Assembly: GCF_001423085.1 (NCBI RefSeq)
Contig: NZ_LMNU01000001.1
Coordinates: 1,221 to 65,220 of the forward strand
Origin: Methylobacterium sp. Leaf125
Lineage (GTDB): Bacteria > Pseudomonadota > Alphaproteobacteria > Rhizobiales > Beijerinckiaceae
Direction: 5' to 3'
Length of the DNA: 64,000 nucleotides
Shown here: positions 20,047 through 27,934 of the stretch, one piece after another
Layout of the letters: each line of letters opens with the position of its first letter
Numbering within the stretch: position 1 is the stretch's first letter
The notes under the pieces: model-generated
What the model saw: the letters and a program-made list of their open reading frames with translations, nothing else
Told to the model about the DNA's origin: nothing
Databases searched by the model: none
Position numbers and translations under genes: made by a program

Positions 20047-20407
20047 GGGCGAGACAGGTGCGGAGGCAGGCCCCGCAAAGGCAGGCAGGATCGGCAATCC
20101 CGGCCGGGACAAAACGCCGACCGATCCCCCAATGCGTGAGGATCACCCCCGCTATAGCGATCCTGGTCTTGGGCTCGCAAACCCTATGTTATGGAATCAT
20201 TCCAATTCGACTTTCGGATGCTGCGTCCCGCCGGCGACACCGTCGCGCTCCGCATACCGGTGCGCCGGTGTGGCCCAGCGATGGCCCGACGGAATTCGTG
20301 TTGACGGGCCGCAGGTCGCGCCCTGTGCCGCAGGGACGCAGGTTAGGATAAGGTGACGGCCAGCGCCCGCTTCCCGCGAACATCGCCCGAGAACAAGACA
20401 CCCGATC
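20047..20407. promoter_or_regulatory. Divergent intergenic region, iron operon versus orphan minC
   Basis: A 361-bp non-coding gap between two divergently transcribed units. It contains one AT-rich patch (about 20155-20212) with the Irr-like palindrome described separately. The rest is GC-rich, with no other repeat that I can see. Confidence 0.45.
20190..20206. promoter_or_regulatory. Irr/ICE-like palindrome (candidate iron-control element)
   Basis: TATGGAATCATTCCAAT contains the perfect palindrome TGGAATCATTCCA. It matches the alphaproteobacterial Irr box (TTTAGAA-N3-TTCTAAA) at 10 of 14 arm positions. It lies about 145 bp upstream of the DUF3649 start, in the AT-rich part of the gap, where an iron-responsive repressor site would be expected. 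Confidence 0.4.
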
Positions 20408-21124
20408 GTGACCGCAAGCTCCCCCCGTCCCCCGATCCGCTTCCGCGGCCGCTCCTTCATGGCCCTGGTGCTCGCCCCGGTGCTGCCCGTCTCGGACTGG
20501 CTCGGCGAACTCGACGCGCTGGCCCGGCGCTCGCCGGCCTTCTTCGTGGGTCGCCCCGTCATCCTCGACGTGGCCGGGCTCGGGCTCGAGCGGGAGGCCC
20601 TCGTCGCCCTGGTGGCCGACCTCGCCGCCCGCGACGTCGCCGTGATGGGCATCGAAGGGTCCGACCCGGGCCAGCTCGGGGCCGGTCTGCCACCGCCCCC
20701 GGCGGGCGGGCGCCCGGTCGATGCGGTTCCGACCCCAGAGGCCTCGGCGGACGCCGCGCCGGATACGCCCGTGGTGCCGTCGGCGCCGGCCCCGTTCCGC
20801 TCGCTGATCCTCGATGCGCCCGTCCGCTCCGGCCAGACGATCCTGCACCTGGAGGGCGACATCACCGTGATGGGCTCAGTGGCCTCCGGGGCCGAGGTGA
20901 TCGCGGGCGGATCGCTCCACGTCTACGGCGCCCTGCGCGGCCGGGCGATCGCGGGAGCGGCCGGCAACCCGGAGGCCCGCATCACCTGCCGCCGGTTCGA
21001 GCCGGAACTCATCGCCATCGACGGGCTCTACCGCACCGCCGACGACCTCGGACCGGTCCAGCGCGGCCTGCCGGCCCAGGTCCGGCTCGAGGGCGACGCC
21101 ATCAAGGTGGCGGGGCTGGACTAG
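20408..21124 (+). CDS. minC: Orphan second MinC (septum-site determining protein)
   Basis: A 238-residue MinC. The N-terminal FtsZ-interacting domain reads RFRGRSFMALVLAPVLPVSD through VMGIEGSD. A Pro/Ala-rich linker follows. The C-terminal beta-helix domain has VRSGQTILHLEGDITVMGSV and GSLHVYGALRGRAIAGA. It closely resembles the minC of the minCDE operon at 38.2-38.9 kb, including the RSGQ motif used to contact MinD. Here there is no minD or minE alongside. Start is GTG at 20408. It could back up the main MinC or add a condition-specific division inhibitor; the iron-type operon divergent to it may be relevant. Confidence 0.85.
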   Translation: MTASSPRPPIRFRGRSFMALVLAPVLPVSDWLGELDALARRSPAFFVGRPVILDVAGLGLEREALVALVADLAARDVAVMGIEGSDPGQLGAGLPPPPAGGRPVDAVPTPEASADAAPDTPVVPSAPAPFRSLILDAPVRSGQTILHLEGDITVMGSVASGAEVIAGGSLHVYGALRGRAIAGAAGNPEARITCRRFEPELIAIDGLYRTADDLGPVQRGLPAQVRLEGDAIKVAGLD

Positions 21125-21127
21125 GCC

Positions 21128-21997
21128 CTACCGGCCCGTCCAGGCCGGCGGGCGCTTGGCGAGGAACGCCTCCATGCCCTCGCGAAAATCCGCGCTGGTG
21201 TAGCAGAGGCGGATCAGGTCGTCGCCGGGACGGTCTTGGCTCAGATGGTCTTGCCCGGAACGGTCTTGGCCGGAATGGTCTTGCCCGAGATGGTCTTGGC
21301 CCGCATCGTCCGTGTCCTGGAGGCGGCGCAGGCCCTCCTTGGTCGCCCGCAGGGTGAGCGGCGCGTGACCGGCCACCAGGGTCGCGAGTTCCGTGGCGCG
21401 GGCCGCCAGGGCCTCCGCATCCGTCACGACCTCGCCGACGAGCCCGATGGCGAGGGCCTCCTCGGCACCGACGAGGCGGGCGGTGAAGATCATGTCCTTG
21501 ACCCGCGCCGGGCCGATCAGGGCCGAGAGGCGGCGCAGGTTGCCGAGGGAGAGGCAGTTGCCCAGGGTGCGGGCGATGGGAAAGCCCAGGCGGGCATCGC
21601 GGGTGGCCAGCCGCAGGTCGCAGGCCGCCGCGATGGCCGCGCCTCCGCCCGTGCAGGCGCCGGCGATCGCCGCGATGGTGGGAACGGACAGGCGCTCGAG
21701 TGCACCCATGACCCGGTCCATGAAGCGCTCGTAGTCGATCGCGTCCTGCGCGCTCGTGAAGCTCCGGAACTGGGCGATGTCGGTGCCGGCCGCGAAGGCC
21801 TTCTCGCCCGCCCCCGCGATGACCAGCGCCTTGACACGCCCCTCCGCCTCGATGCGCGCGCAGGCGTCGATCAGGCCCTGGTACATCCCGAAGGTGAGCG
21901 CGTTGCGCGCCTGCGGCCGGTTGAGGGTGAGCCGCGCGATGCCGCCCTCGACCGTGAAGAGAAGCTCGTCGGTATGAGACGCGTCGGACGTGGTCAT
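21128..21997 (-). CDS. Enoyl-CoA hydratase/isomerase with pentapeptide-repeat insert
   Basis: A 289-residue crotonase-fold protein. It has RPQARNALTFGMY, the CoA-binding oxyanion segment GAGEKAFAAGTDIAQF, and GACTGGGAAIAAACDLRLA. The position usually held by the first catalytic Glu is not obvious here, so hydratase activity is not assured. Near the C-terminus, after KEGLRRL, five tandem units of the type GQDHL interrupt the usual loop before DLIRLCYTSADFREGMEAFL. This makes the protein about 25 residues longer than usual. Start MTTSDASH at 21997 has a CAGGGA before it. Its stop abuts the orphan minC stop on the other strand. Confidence 0.8.
   Translation of the reverse strand: MTTSDASHTDELLFTVEGGIARLTLNRPQARNALTFGMYQGLIDACARIEAEGRVKALVIAGAGEKAFAAGTDIAQFRSFTSAQDAIDYERFMDRVMGALERLSVPTIAAIAGACTGGGAAIAAACDLRLATRDARLGFPIARTLGNCLSLGNLRRLSALIGPARVKDMIFTARLVGAEEALAIGLVGEVVTDAEALAARATELATLVAGHAPLTLRATKEGLRRLQDTDDAGQDHLGQDHSGQDRSGQDHLSQDRPGDDLIRLCYTSADFREGMEAFLAKRPPAWTGR
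21229..21303 (-). repeat. Five 15-bp tandem repeats inside enoyl-CoA hydratase
   Basis: Five consecutive 15-bp units of the pattern GATGGTCTTGCCCGG (plus strand), differing at one to four positions each. They are in frame and encode GQDHL, GQDHS, GQDRS, GQDHL and SQDRP. Multiples of 15 keep the frame, so the number could vary between strains without breaking the gene. Confidence 0.85.
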
Positions 21998-22093
21998 GCG
22001 GGGTCCCTGGGCGCCGAGCGCGGATGCGTGACCCTCCCTCTCGCCCATCGGGGTCGGCCGGAGCAAGCGGCCGGCGCCCCGCCCCGCCCCGCC

Positions 22094-23011
22094 TCAGAAC
22101 ACGGACGGCACGAACATCGCGTCCGGCACCGGGTGGCGGATGTAGTCCGCGTGACGCTCGCGGTCCGGCAGGTGCACCGGCGGATGCGCGACGTCGCCGT
22201 AGGGGATCTGCGCCAGGAGGTGGCTGATGCAGTTGAGCCGGGCGCGCTTCTTGTCGACGGCCTCGACCACCCACCACGGCGCCTCGGGGATGTGCGTCCG
22301 GGCGAGCATGTCCTCCTTGGCCTTGGTGTAGTCCTCCCACCGGCGGCGGGACTGCACGTCCATCGGCGAGAGCTTCCACTGCTTCAGCGGATCGTGGATG
22401 CGCATGTTGAAGCGGAATTCCTGCTCCTCGTCGGTGATCGAGAACCAGTATTTCAGCACGAGGATGCCCGAGCGGGTCAGCATGCGCTCGAACTCGGGCA
22501 CGGAGCGGAAGAACTCCTCCACCTCGTCCGGCGAGCAGAAGCCCATCACGCGCTCGACGCCGGCGCGGTTGTACCAGGACCGGTCGAACAGCACGATCTC
22601 GCCGGCGGCCGGCAGGTGCGAGACGTAGCGCTGGAAGTACCATTGCGTGCGCTCGCGCTCGCTCGGGGCGGGCAGCGCCGCGACGCGGCAGACGCGCGGG
22701 TTGAGCCGCTGGGTGATGCGCTTGATCACCCCGCCCTTGCCGGCGGAGTCGCGGCCCTCGAAGATCACGACGACGCGCAGCTTCTGGGCCTGGACCCAGT
22801 CCTGCAGGCGCACCAGCTCGTGCTGCAGGCGGAACAGCTCGCGGAAATAAACCTTGCGGTCGAGGCCGGGCGGACGGGCGGGCTGTCCGAGCTCGTCGGC
22901 CAGGCGCTCCAGGCGCTCGTCCTCCATCTCGAGTTCGAGCTCCTCGTCGAAATCGTCGGCAACCTCCCGGCGGATCGCCTCCACCTCCGCTGCCCGCTGC
23001 CCGCCGTCCAT
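22094..23011 (-). CDS. ppk2: Polyphosphate kinase 2
   Basis: A 305-residue PPK2 with Walker A (IFEGRDSAGKGGVIKRI), the lid/Walker B region LFDRSWYNRAGVERVMGF, and the family block KLSPMDVQSRRRWEDYTKAK. PPK2 transfers phosphate between polyphosphate and nucleoside di- or monophosphates; single-domain class I enzymes of this length usually favour NDP. The N-terminal 45 residues are very acidic (DDFDEELELEMEDERLERL). Cytoplasmic. It stands alone, with a 188-bp region on its upstream side that also precedes a small plus-strand ORF. Confidence 0.9.
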   Translation of the reverse strand: MDGGQRAAEVEAIRREVADDFDEELELEMEDERLERLADELGQPARPPGLDRKVYFRELFRLQHELVRLQDWVQAQKLRVVVIFEGRDSAGKGGVIKRITQRLNPRVCRVAALPAPSERERTQWYFQRYVSHLPAAGEIVLFDRSWYNRAGVERVMGFCSPDEVEEFFRSVPEFERMLTRSGILVLKYWFSITDEEQEFRFNMRIHDPLKQWKLSPMDVQSRRRWEDYTKAKEDMLARTHIPEAPWWVVEAVDKKRARLNCISHLLAQIPYGDVAHPPVHLPDRERHADYIRHPVPDAMFVPSVF

Positions 23012-23199
23012 GTGGAAGCCCCGTCTCCGCCGAAATGCCGGCCGCGCTTAGATCACGGCATCATGACAGGCTTGATACGGCCTGATGAGCCGGCGACGAT
23101 CCGAGGGAACGGGGACCGCACCCTACGGGTTAAAGGGCAAGCTGCGCCATTTCGCGAGCCTGGCTCGCCCGGCGCCCCACCTATCAAGAGGGTCCACCC

Positions 23200-23328
23200 A
23201 TGAGCCTGATCGGACGCATCGTCACCAAGCTCCTCGGCAACGAGGACCGTCCCGTGGTCCGCGACGACCGCAACTACGATTCCGGCACCCCGCTCGGTCG
23301 CCTCGTGACCAAGATCCTGCGGAAGTAA
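23200..23328 (+). CDS. Small 42-residue protein with duplicated GRxVTKxL motif
   Basis: An ORF of 42 codons starting MSLIGRIVTKLLGNEDRP and ending GTPLGRLVTKILRK. The two ends carry the same amphipathic motif (GRIVTKLL, GRLVTKIL) around a charged centre (DRPVVRDDRNYD). AGAGGG lies 7 nt before the ATG, and a 9-bp stem-loop follows the stop. Codon use is GC-rich in third positions, like the neighbours. I do not recognise a family. Two amphipathic helices that bind a membrane or dimerise are possible. It lies divergent to ppk2. Confidence 0.55.
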   Translation: MSLIGRIVTKLLGNEDRPVVRDDRNYDSGTPLGRLVTKILRK

Positions 23329-23337
23329 GGTTTCCCT

Positions 23338-23359
23338 CCGGGCGGCTTCGGCCGCCCGG
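23338..23359. terminator. 9-bp stem with TTCG loop between convergent genes
   Basis: CCGGGCGGC and GCCGCCCGG flank a TTCG tetraloop, 9 nt after the small ORF stop and 20 nt before the ABC-F stop. It has no T-run on either side. A bidirectional terminator or mRNA 3' stabiliser is likely. Confidence 0.5.
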
Positions 23360-23379
23360 CTCCGGAATCCCGGCGCGGC

Positions 23380-25005
23380 TCAGGCCGCCCGGCGCTTGGC
23401 CTTCTTCTCGCGTCCCTGGCCGGGCGCACGCTGCCCGGCGCGGGTCCGGTCGAGCACGAACTTCGCGTAGTCGTCCATGTCGCCCGCGAAGGGCTTGACC
23501 GTGTTGTCGGCCGCCAGCCACAGGCGATCCGCTACCAGCTCCATCAGCGAGCGGTCGTGGGTGATGAGAATGACCGCCCCACCGTAATCGTTCAGCGCGT
23601 CGAGGAGTGCCCTCCGGCTGTCGATGTCGAGGTGGTTGGTCGGCTCGTCGAGGATGAGCAGGTGCGGCGCCTGCATCGCGACCAGATTGAGCAGCAGCCG
23701 CGCCCGCTCGCCGCCCGAGAGCGCATCCACCGTCGTCTCCTGCTTGTCGAAGGCCAGGCCGAAGCTCGCGAGCTTGGCGCGCCGCGCCGACTCGCTGTCG
23801 TCCGGACGCTCGCGCCGGATGATCGCCAGCGGCGTGTCCTTCGGGTCGAGAGCCTCGATCTGGTGCTGGTGGAACCAGCCGACCTGCACGCGCCCTTCCC
23901 GCACCATGCGCCCGTCGCGCACCGTGAGGGCGCCCGCCGCCATCTTGGCGAAGGTCGACTTGCCCGCGCCGTTGACGCCCAGCAATCCGATGCGGTCGTC
24001 GACGTCGAGGGTCAGGTTGAGGTCCCGCAGCACCGGCGCGTCGTCGCCATACGCGATGGTGGCGTCGGTGAGGTGCATCAGGGGCGGGGCCAGCGGCCGC
24101 TTCGGCGAGGGCAGGTGAAACGGCGCCACGTGCTCCTCGATGGTGGTGGCGATCGGCTCCAACTTGGCGAGGCGCTTGACGCGGGACTGCGCCTGGGCCG
24201 CCTTCGAGGCCTTGGCCTTGAAGCGGTCGATGAAGCTCTGCAGGTGCGCGCGCTCGGCTTCCTGCTTCTGCTTGGTCGAGGCCTGGAGGCGGGCCTTCTC
24301 GGCCCGGCGCTTCTCGAAGTCGTCGTAGCCGCCCGTGTAGAGTTCGAGCTTGCCGCCGGCCACGTGCAGGATCGCGTCCACCGAGTTGTTCAGGAGCTCG
24401 CGGTCGTGGCTGATGATCAGGGCCGAGTGCGGGTAGCGCTTCAGCCGCGCCTCCAGCCAGAGGGCGCCCTCGAGGTCGAGGTAGTTGGTGGGCTCGTCGA
24501 GGAGCAGCATGTCCGGCTCGGCGAAGAGCGCGGCGGCCAGAGCCACGCGCATCCGCCAGCCGCCGGAGAACTCCGCCATCGGCCGGGTCAGGTCCTCCAC
24601 CGAGAAGCCGAGACCGGAGAGGATCTCGCCGGCTCGGGCCGGGGCCCGGTCGGCATCGATCTCGATGAGGCGGGCATAGATCTCGCCCAGGCGCTCGGGC
24701 GCGGCGGTCTCGAGCTCGGCGTTCAGGGCGTCGCGCTCCACGTCGGCCGCCAGGATCGTGTCGATCAGGCTGACGGGGGTCGCGGGGTGTTCCTGGTCGA
24801 CCGAGGCGACGCGGGCGGTCTTCGGCAGCAGGATGGCGCCGCCGTCGGGCTGCAGCTCGCCGAGGATGATCTTGAACAGGGTCGACTTGCCGACGCCGTT
24901 GCGGCCCACCAGCCCGACCTTGGAGCCGGGCGGAACCGCGACGCTGGCGCGATCGAAGAAGCGCCGGCCCCAGGCGCTGAAGGTGAGGTCTTCGATCTGA
25001 ATCAT
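23380..25005 (-). CDS. ABC-F family ATPase
   Basis: A 541-residue soluble protein with two ABC cassettes and no membrane helices. Cassette 1 has GLVGRNGVGKST, FSGGWRMRV and LLLDEPTNYLDLE. Cassette 2 has GLLGVNGAGKST, LSGGERARL and LILDEPTNHLDID. Between them is the arginine/lysine-rich linker with YTGGYDDFEKRRAEKARL typical of ribosome-binding ABC-F proteins. The C-terminus is basic (GREKKAKRRAA). Such proteins act on stalled ribosomes or in translation control; wording is closest to the YheS-like group. Start MIQIEDLTF chosen by family alignment. Confidence 0.88.
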   Translation of the reverse strand: MIQIEDLTFSAWGRRFFDRASVAVPPGSKVGLVGRNGVGKSTLFKIILGELQPDGGAILLPKTARVASVDQEHPATPVSLIDTILAADVERDALNAELETAAPERLGEIYARLIEIDADRAPARAGEILSGLGFSVEDLTRPMAEFSGGWRMRVALAAALFAEPDMLLLDEPTNYLDLEGALWLEARLKRYPHSALIISHDRELLNNSVDAILHVAGGKLELYTGGYDDFEKRRAEKARLQASTKQKQEAERAHLQSFIDRFKAKASKAAQAQSRVKRLAKLEPIATTIEEHVAPFHLPSPKRPLAPPLMHLTDATIAYGDDAPVLRDLNLTLDVDDRIGLLGVNGAGKSTFAKMAAGALTVRDGRMVREGRVQVGWFHQHQIEALDPKDTPLAIIRRERPDDSESARRAKLASFGLAFDKQETTVDALSGGERARLLLNLVAMQAPHLLILDEPTNHLDIDSRRALLDALNDYGGAVILITHDRSLMELVADRLWLAADNTVKPFAGDMDDYAKFVLDRTRAGQRAPGQGREKKAKRRAA

Positions 25006-25123
25006 GCGGGGGCTCGTCGGGGGCGTGGGCACCGGACGGACCCGGACGCGGTCCAGGACCCTACCGCACCGCACCATCGGACGCGAGAGGCACGGCACGC
25101 AACCGCCCCCCTCGCCGCACGCG

Positions 25124-25159
25124 CCCCGGGTCGAGCCCCGGGTCGAGCCCAGGGTCGTG
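25124..25159. repeat. Three 12-bp direct repeats in an intergenic gap
   Basis: CCCCGGGTCGAG occurs twice in tandem, followed by a third copy with two changes (CCCAGGGTCGTG). It lies between the ABC-F start and the patatin lipoprotein stop. It is too short and GC-rich to assign a role. Confidence 0.6.
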
Positions 25160-25189
25160 CCCGGACGGGAAACGAGCCGGGGCGCCGGC

Positions 25190-26383
25190 CTACTGGGCGG
25201 CCACCACCGAGGCTTTCACCAGCGGCGCCACCGGCACGTTCTTGTGCCAGAACGTGCCGGTGCGCCCGGTCTCGTAGCCGGTCTCGTACAGGCTGCGCAT
25301 GTACGCGGTGTCGAAGCCGCGGGCCGTGGAGGCGTTGGGCGCGGATTCGTCGATATAGGCGAGGTTGAAGCCGATGCCGTTGTTGCGCGTGAGCGCGTAG
25401 GTCGCGGCCAGGGTGGCGCGGCTGCGGGCGCGGCTCGCGGTGGTGAACGAGCGCTCGACGATGGAGAGCGTGTTGTTCTGGGCCAGGTCGAATTCCGGCT
25501 CCAGGCGCCCGTTGATGATGACGTAGATGTCGGACTTGGCGCCCGCCTTGAACCGGCCGTCGCGCAGCAGGAACGATTGCGGCAGCGTGAACACCGGCGT
25601 CACCACCGAACCGTCGACATGCATCTCCTGGAAGGTGCGCTGCGCCGCCTGGACGTCGATGAGCTGCGGCGGGAACACCGCCGGGATGCTGGCCGAGGCG
25701 GTGAGCACGTTGGTGAAGAGGTCGAGGGCGGCCGGCCCGCCGCTGGTGGCGATGGCGCCCATGTTCCAGATCACGGCGCGCTGGGCATCGAGGTTCGTCG
25801 TCACCACGAGGAGACGACGGCCCTTGGCGTGCTGGGCGGCGACCGCCGCCAGGAGGTCCGGCGTCACGTAGCGCCGCACGAGGTCGCGCAGGCGCCCGTC
25901 CCCGAACAGGCCCGAACCGAACAGCACGTTGGCGAAGCTCGGCGACTGGACCAGGGTCGAGGCGACACCGCTGGTGTAGATGTCCTTCAGGATGGCGTCG
26001 TATTCCGGCCCGACGAAGGCGAAGGGCGCGATCAGCGCACCGGTGGAGACGCCGGAGACCAGGGAGAATTCGGGGCGCTTGCCGGACTCGGTCCAGCCGT
26101 TCAGCAGGCCGGCGCCGTAGGCCCCGTCGCCGCCGCCACCGGACAGGGCGAGGTAGGCGAACGGCACCTTGCTGTTCTGGGGGCGCGCCGACATCTCGGT
26201 GAAGGTCTTCTCCGAGGCATCCGCGTAGGCACGGACGTTCGGATCGAGCCCGGGCAGGACCGCGGCGGCCGCCTCGCTCGCCGTGTAGGACGTACGCGGC
26301 GTGGTGCCACAGGCCGCGACCTGGCCCGCGACGAGCAGGGCCAGGAGCCCCCGGGTCCAACCGAGACGACGCATGTTCGACAT
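25190..26383 (-). CDS. Patatin-like phospholipase lipoprotein
   Basis: A 397-residue protein. The N-terminus MSNMRRLGWTRGLLALLVAG ends in the lipobox VAAC, so it should be lipid-anchored in the envelope. Patatin signatures are complete: oxyanion LSGGGGDGAYGAG, nucleophile GVSTG, and the catalytic Asp in HVDGS. Serine-aspartate dyad acyl hydrolases of this type cleave phospholipids. It could instead start three codons later (MRRLG). It is divergent from the LOV kinase, with a 429-bp gap. It is distinct from the soluble patatin at 57.5 kb. Confidence 0.82.
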   Translation of the reverse strand: MSNMRRLGWTRGLLALLVAGQVAACGTTPRTSYTASEAAAAVLPGLDPNVRAYADASEKTFTEMSARPQNSKVPFAYLALSGGGGDGAYGAGLLNGWTESGKRPEFSLVSGVSTGALIAPFAFVGPEYDAILKDIYTSGVASTLVQSPSFANVLFGSGLFGDGRLRDLVRRYVTPDLLAAVAAQHAKGRRLLVVTTNLDAQRAVIWNMGAIATSGGPAALDLFTNVLTASASIPAVFPPQLIDVQAAQRTFQEMHVDGSVVTPVFTLPQSFLLRDGRFKAGAKSDIYVIINGRLEPEFDLAQNNTLSIVERSFTTASRARSRATLAATYALTRNNGIGFNLAYIDESAPNASTARGFDTAYMRSLYETGYETGRTGTFWHKNVPVAPLVKASVVAAQ

Positions 26384-26812
26384 GTCCACAGCCAAGTCCA
26401 CAGTCTGGATTCCGGAGCCCGACCCCGGCGCAACCCTAACACGGAAAACGAGCTTGGCCGTTGCCGTGTTCCGGCTACGCTTCGCGACGCCGTACCGGTG
26501 TGGCATTCGCGCAGCAGATGCCGGGATCTCACGCGATCTCGCGAAAGCGTGTGGACGCCGGGGCCCTCCGTGGCCCGCCCCGACATCAAATGAACTTCCT
26601 GCGCACACGTCCGTTGGAGCACCATACTGTGACGGTTGACCGTCGCGGTCATGATCCGACATCCCGTTTCCCTCGCGAAACCTGCTTTCGCCGACCGGTT
26701 GCGCTTACGCAGACCGGCCGTGCCGCCCGCATGTGCCGTCGACGGTCCTGACGGATGACGGGGTGAGCAGGACAGCCCCAGGGATCGGTGGCGCGAGGAG
26801 GAGGCAGAGGCG
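26384..26812. promoter_or_regulatory. Divergent intergenic region, patatin lipoprotein versus LOV kinase
   Basis: 429 bp with no supported gene. The plus side just upstream of the kinase has a loose EcfG-type pair (TGAAC at 26591, CGTT at 26612, 16-bp gap) and a short imperfect repeat near 26632-26655 (TGACGG...). Neither is strong. No ribosome binding site better than GGAGGAGG-like AGGAGGAGG at about 26796 is seen; that one serves the kinase. Confidence 0.4.
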
Positions 26813-27934
26813 ATGGAACGAGACGATGCGTGGCACCTGACGGGCGATCTGATGGTCGAGCACGGCAAGGGCGATCCCTTCGCTGCCGCCATCCGGGCGA
26901 CCCGCATGCCCATGATCGTCACGGACCCGCGCCGCGACGACAATCCGATCGTCTTCGTCAACGATGCCTTCCTGCGCCTCACCGGCTACGAGCGCGGCGA
27001 GATCATGGGGCGCAACTGCCGCTTCCTTCAGGGGCCCGACACCGACCCGAACGCGATCCAGCAGCTCCGCGAGGCGGTGGATGCCAGGCGCGACATCGCC
27101 GTCGACATCCTCAACTACCGCAAGGATGGCAGCCCGTTCTGGAATGCCCTCTACATGAGCCCGGTCATCACCAAGAGCGGTGACCTGCACTACTTCTTCG
27201 CCTCGCAGCTCGACGTGACCGACCGGGTCGACGCGCAGATGCGGACGCAGAACGAGAAGGAGCATTTCGAGCGCGAGGTTGCCAAGCGGACGCGCGAGCT
27301 GTCGGACGCCCTGGCGGCCAAGACCATGCTCGTTCACGAGGTCGACCACCGGGTGAAGAACAATCTCCAGATGGTCGCCTCGCTCCTCACGATGCAGACC
27401 CGGAGCATCTCCGACCCCACGGCGCGCGAAGCGATGAAGTCGATGCTGACCCGGGTCGAGGCCCTGGGGACGGTGCACAAGCGCCTCTACCAGTCCCACG
27501 ACGTCGAGCGCTTCGACGTGGCCGAGTTCGCGCGCGAGCTCGCCACGGACCTCGTGCGCGGCTCCGGCCGCTCCGGGATCAGCCTGCACCTCGACCTGGA
27601 GCCGGTCGAGGTCCCGGTGGAGAAGGCGCCGCCCGTGGCGCTGATGATGAACGAGCTCATCACCAACGCGCTGAAGCACGCCTTCCCCGACAACCGGCCC
27701 GGCCGCCTCTCGATCCGGGTCCAGCCCGATGGACGCTACTTCGGCATCCGGATCATTGACGACGGCATCGGCATGCCCCAGGAAGTCGTGGGCACGCGTT
27801 CGTTCGGCAAGCGCCTGATCGAGAGCTTGGCGCGACAGCTGAATGCCAGTATCGCCTGGCAGCCGGGTCATCCCGGAACTTCGATCGACATTCGCCTCCC
27901 GCGCGAATCCCCGGGCGCCAAGGACAGCACGTGA
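26813..27934 (+). CDS. LOV-domain blue-light sensor histidine kinase (HWE/HisKA_2 type)
   Basis: A 373-residue soluble kinase. Residues about 25-140 form a LOV domain with the photoactive GRNCRFLQG (Cys69), preceded by NDAFLRLTGY and followed by NYRKDGSPFWNALYMSPV. A coiled linker leads to HisKA_2 dimerisation with HEVDHRVKNNLQMV (probable phospho-His179). The ATPase has MMNELITNALKHAF (N box) and IDDGIGMP (G1). Blue light should form a flavin-Cys adduct and alter phosphotransfer. The start follows a strong AGGAGGAGG at about 26796. The response-regulator gene overlaps its stop by 4 bp. Confidence 0.9.
   Translation: MERDDAWHLTGDLMVEHGKGDPFAAAIRATRMPMIVTDPRRDDNPIVFVNDAFLRLTGYERGEIMGRNCRFLQGPDTDPNAIQQLREAVDARRDIAVDILNYRKDGSPFWNALYMSPVITKSGDLHYFFASQLDVTDRVDAQMRTQNEKEHFEREVAKRTRELSDALAAKTMLVHEVDHRVKNNLQMVASLLTMQTRSISDPTAREAMKSMLTRVEALGTVHKRLYQSHDVERFDVAEFARELATDLVRGSGRSGISLHLDLEPVEVPVEKAPPVALMMNELITNALKHAFPDNRPGRLSIRVQPDGRYFGIRIIDDGIGMPQEVVGTRSFGKRLIESLARQLNASIAWQPGHPGTSIDIRLPRESPGAKDST

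Noticed and set aside
25124..25159. Triplicate 12-bp repeat considered as a CRISPR or iteron
   Set aside because: Units are adjacent with no spacers, too short, only three, and far from any replication or Cas gene.
26591..26615. TGAAC-N16-CGTT considered as an EcfG general-stress promoter for the LOV kinase
   Set aside because: The -35 deviates at its first base from GGAAC and it lies nearly 200 bp from the start codon; too weak to call.
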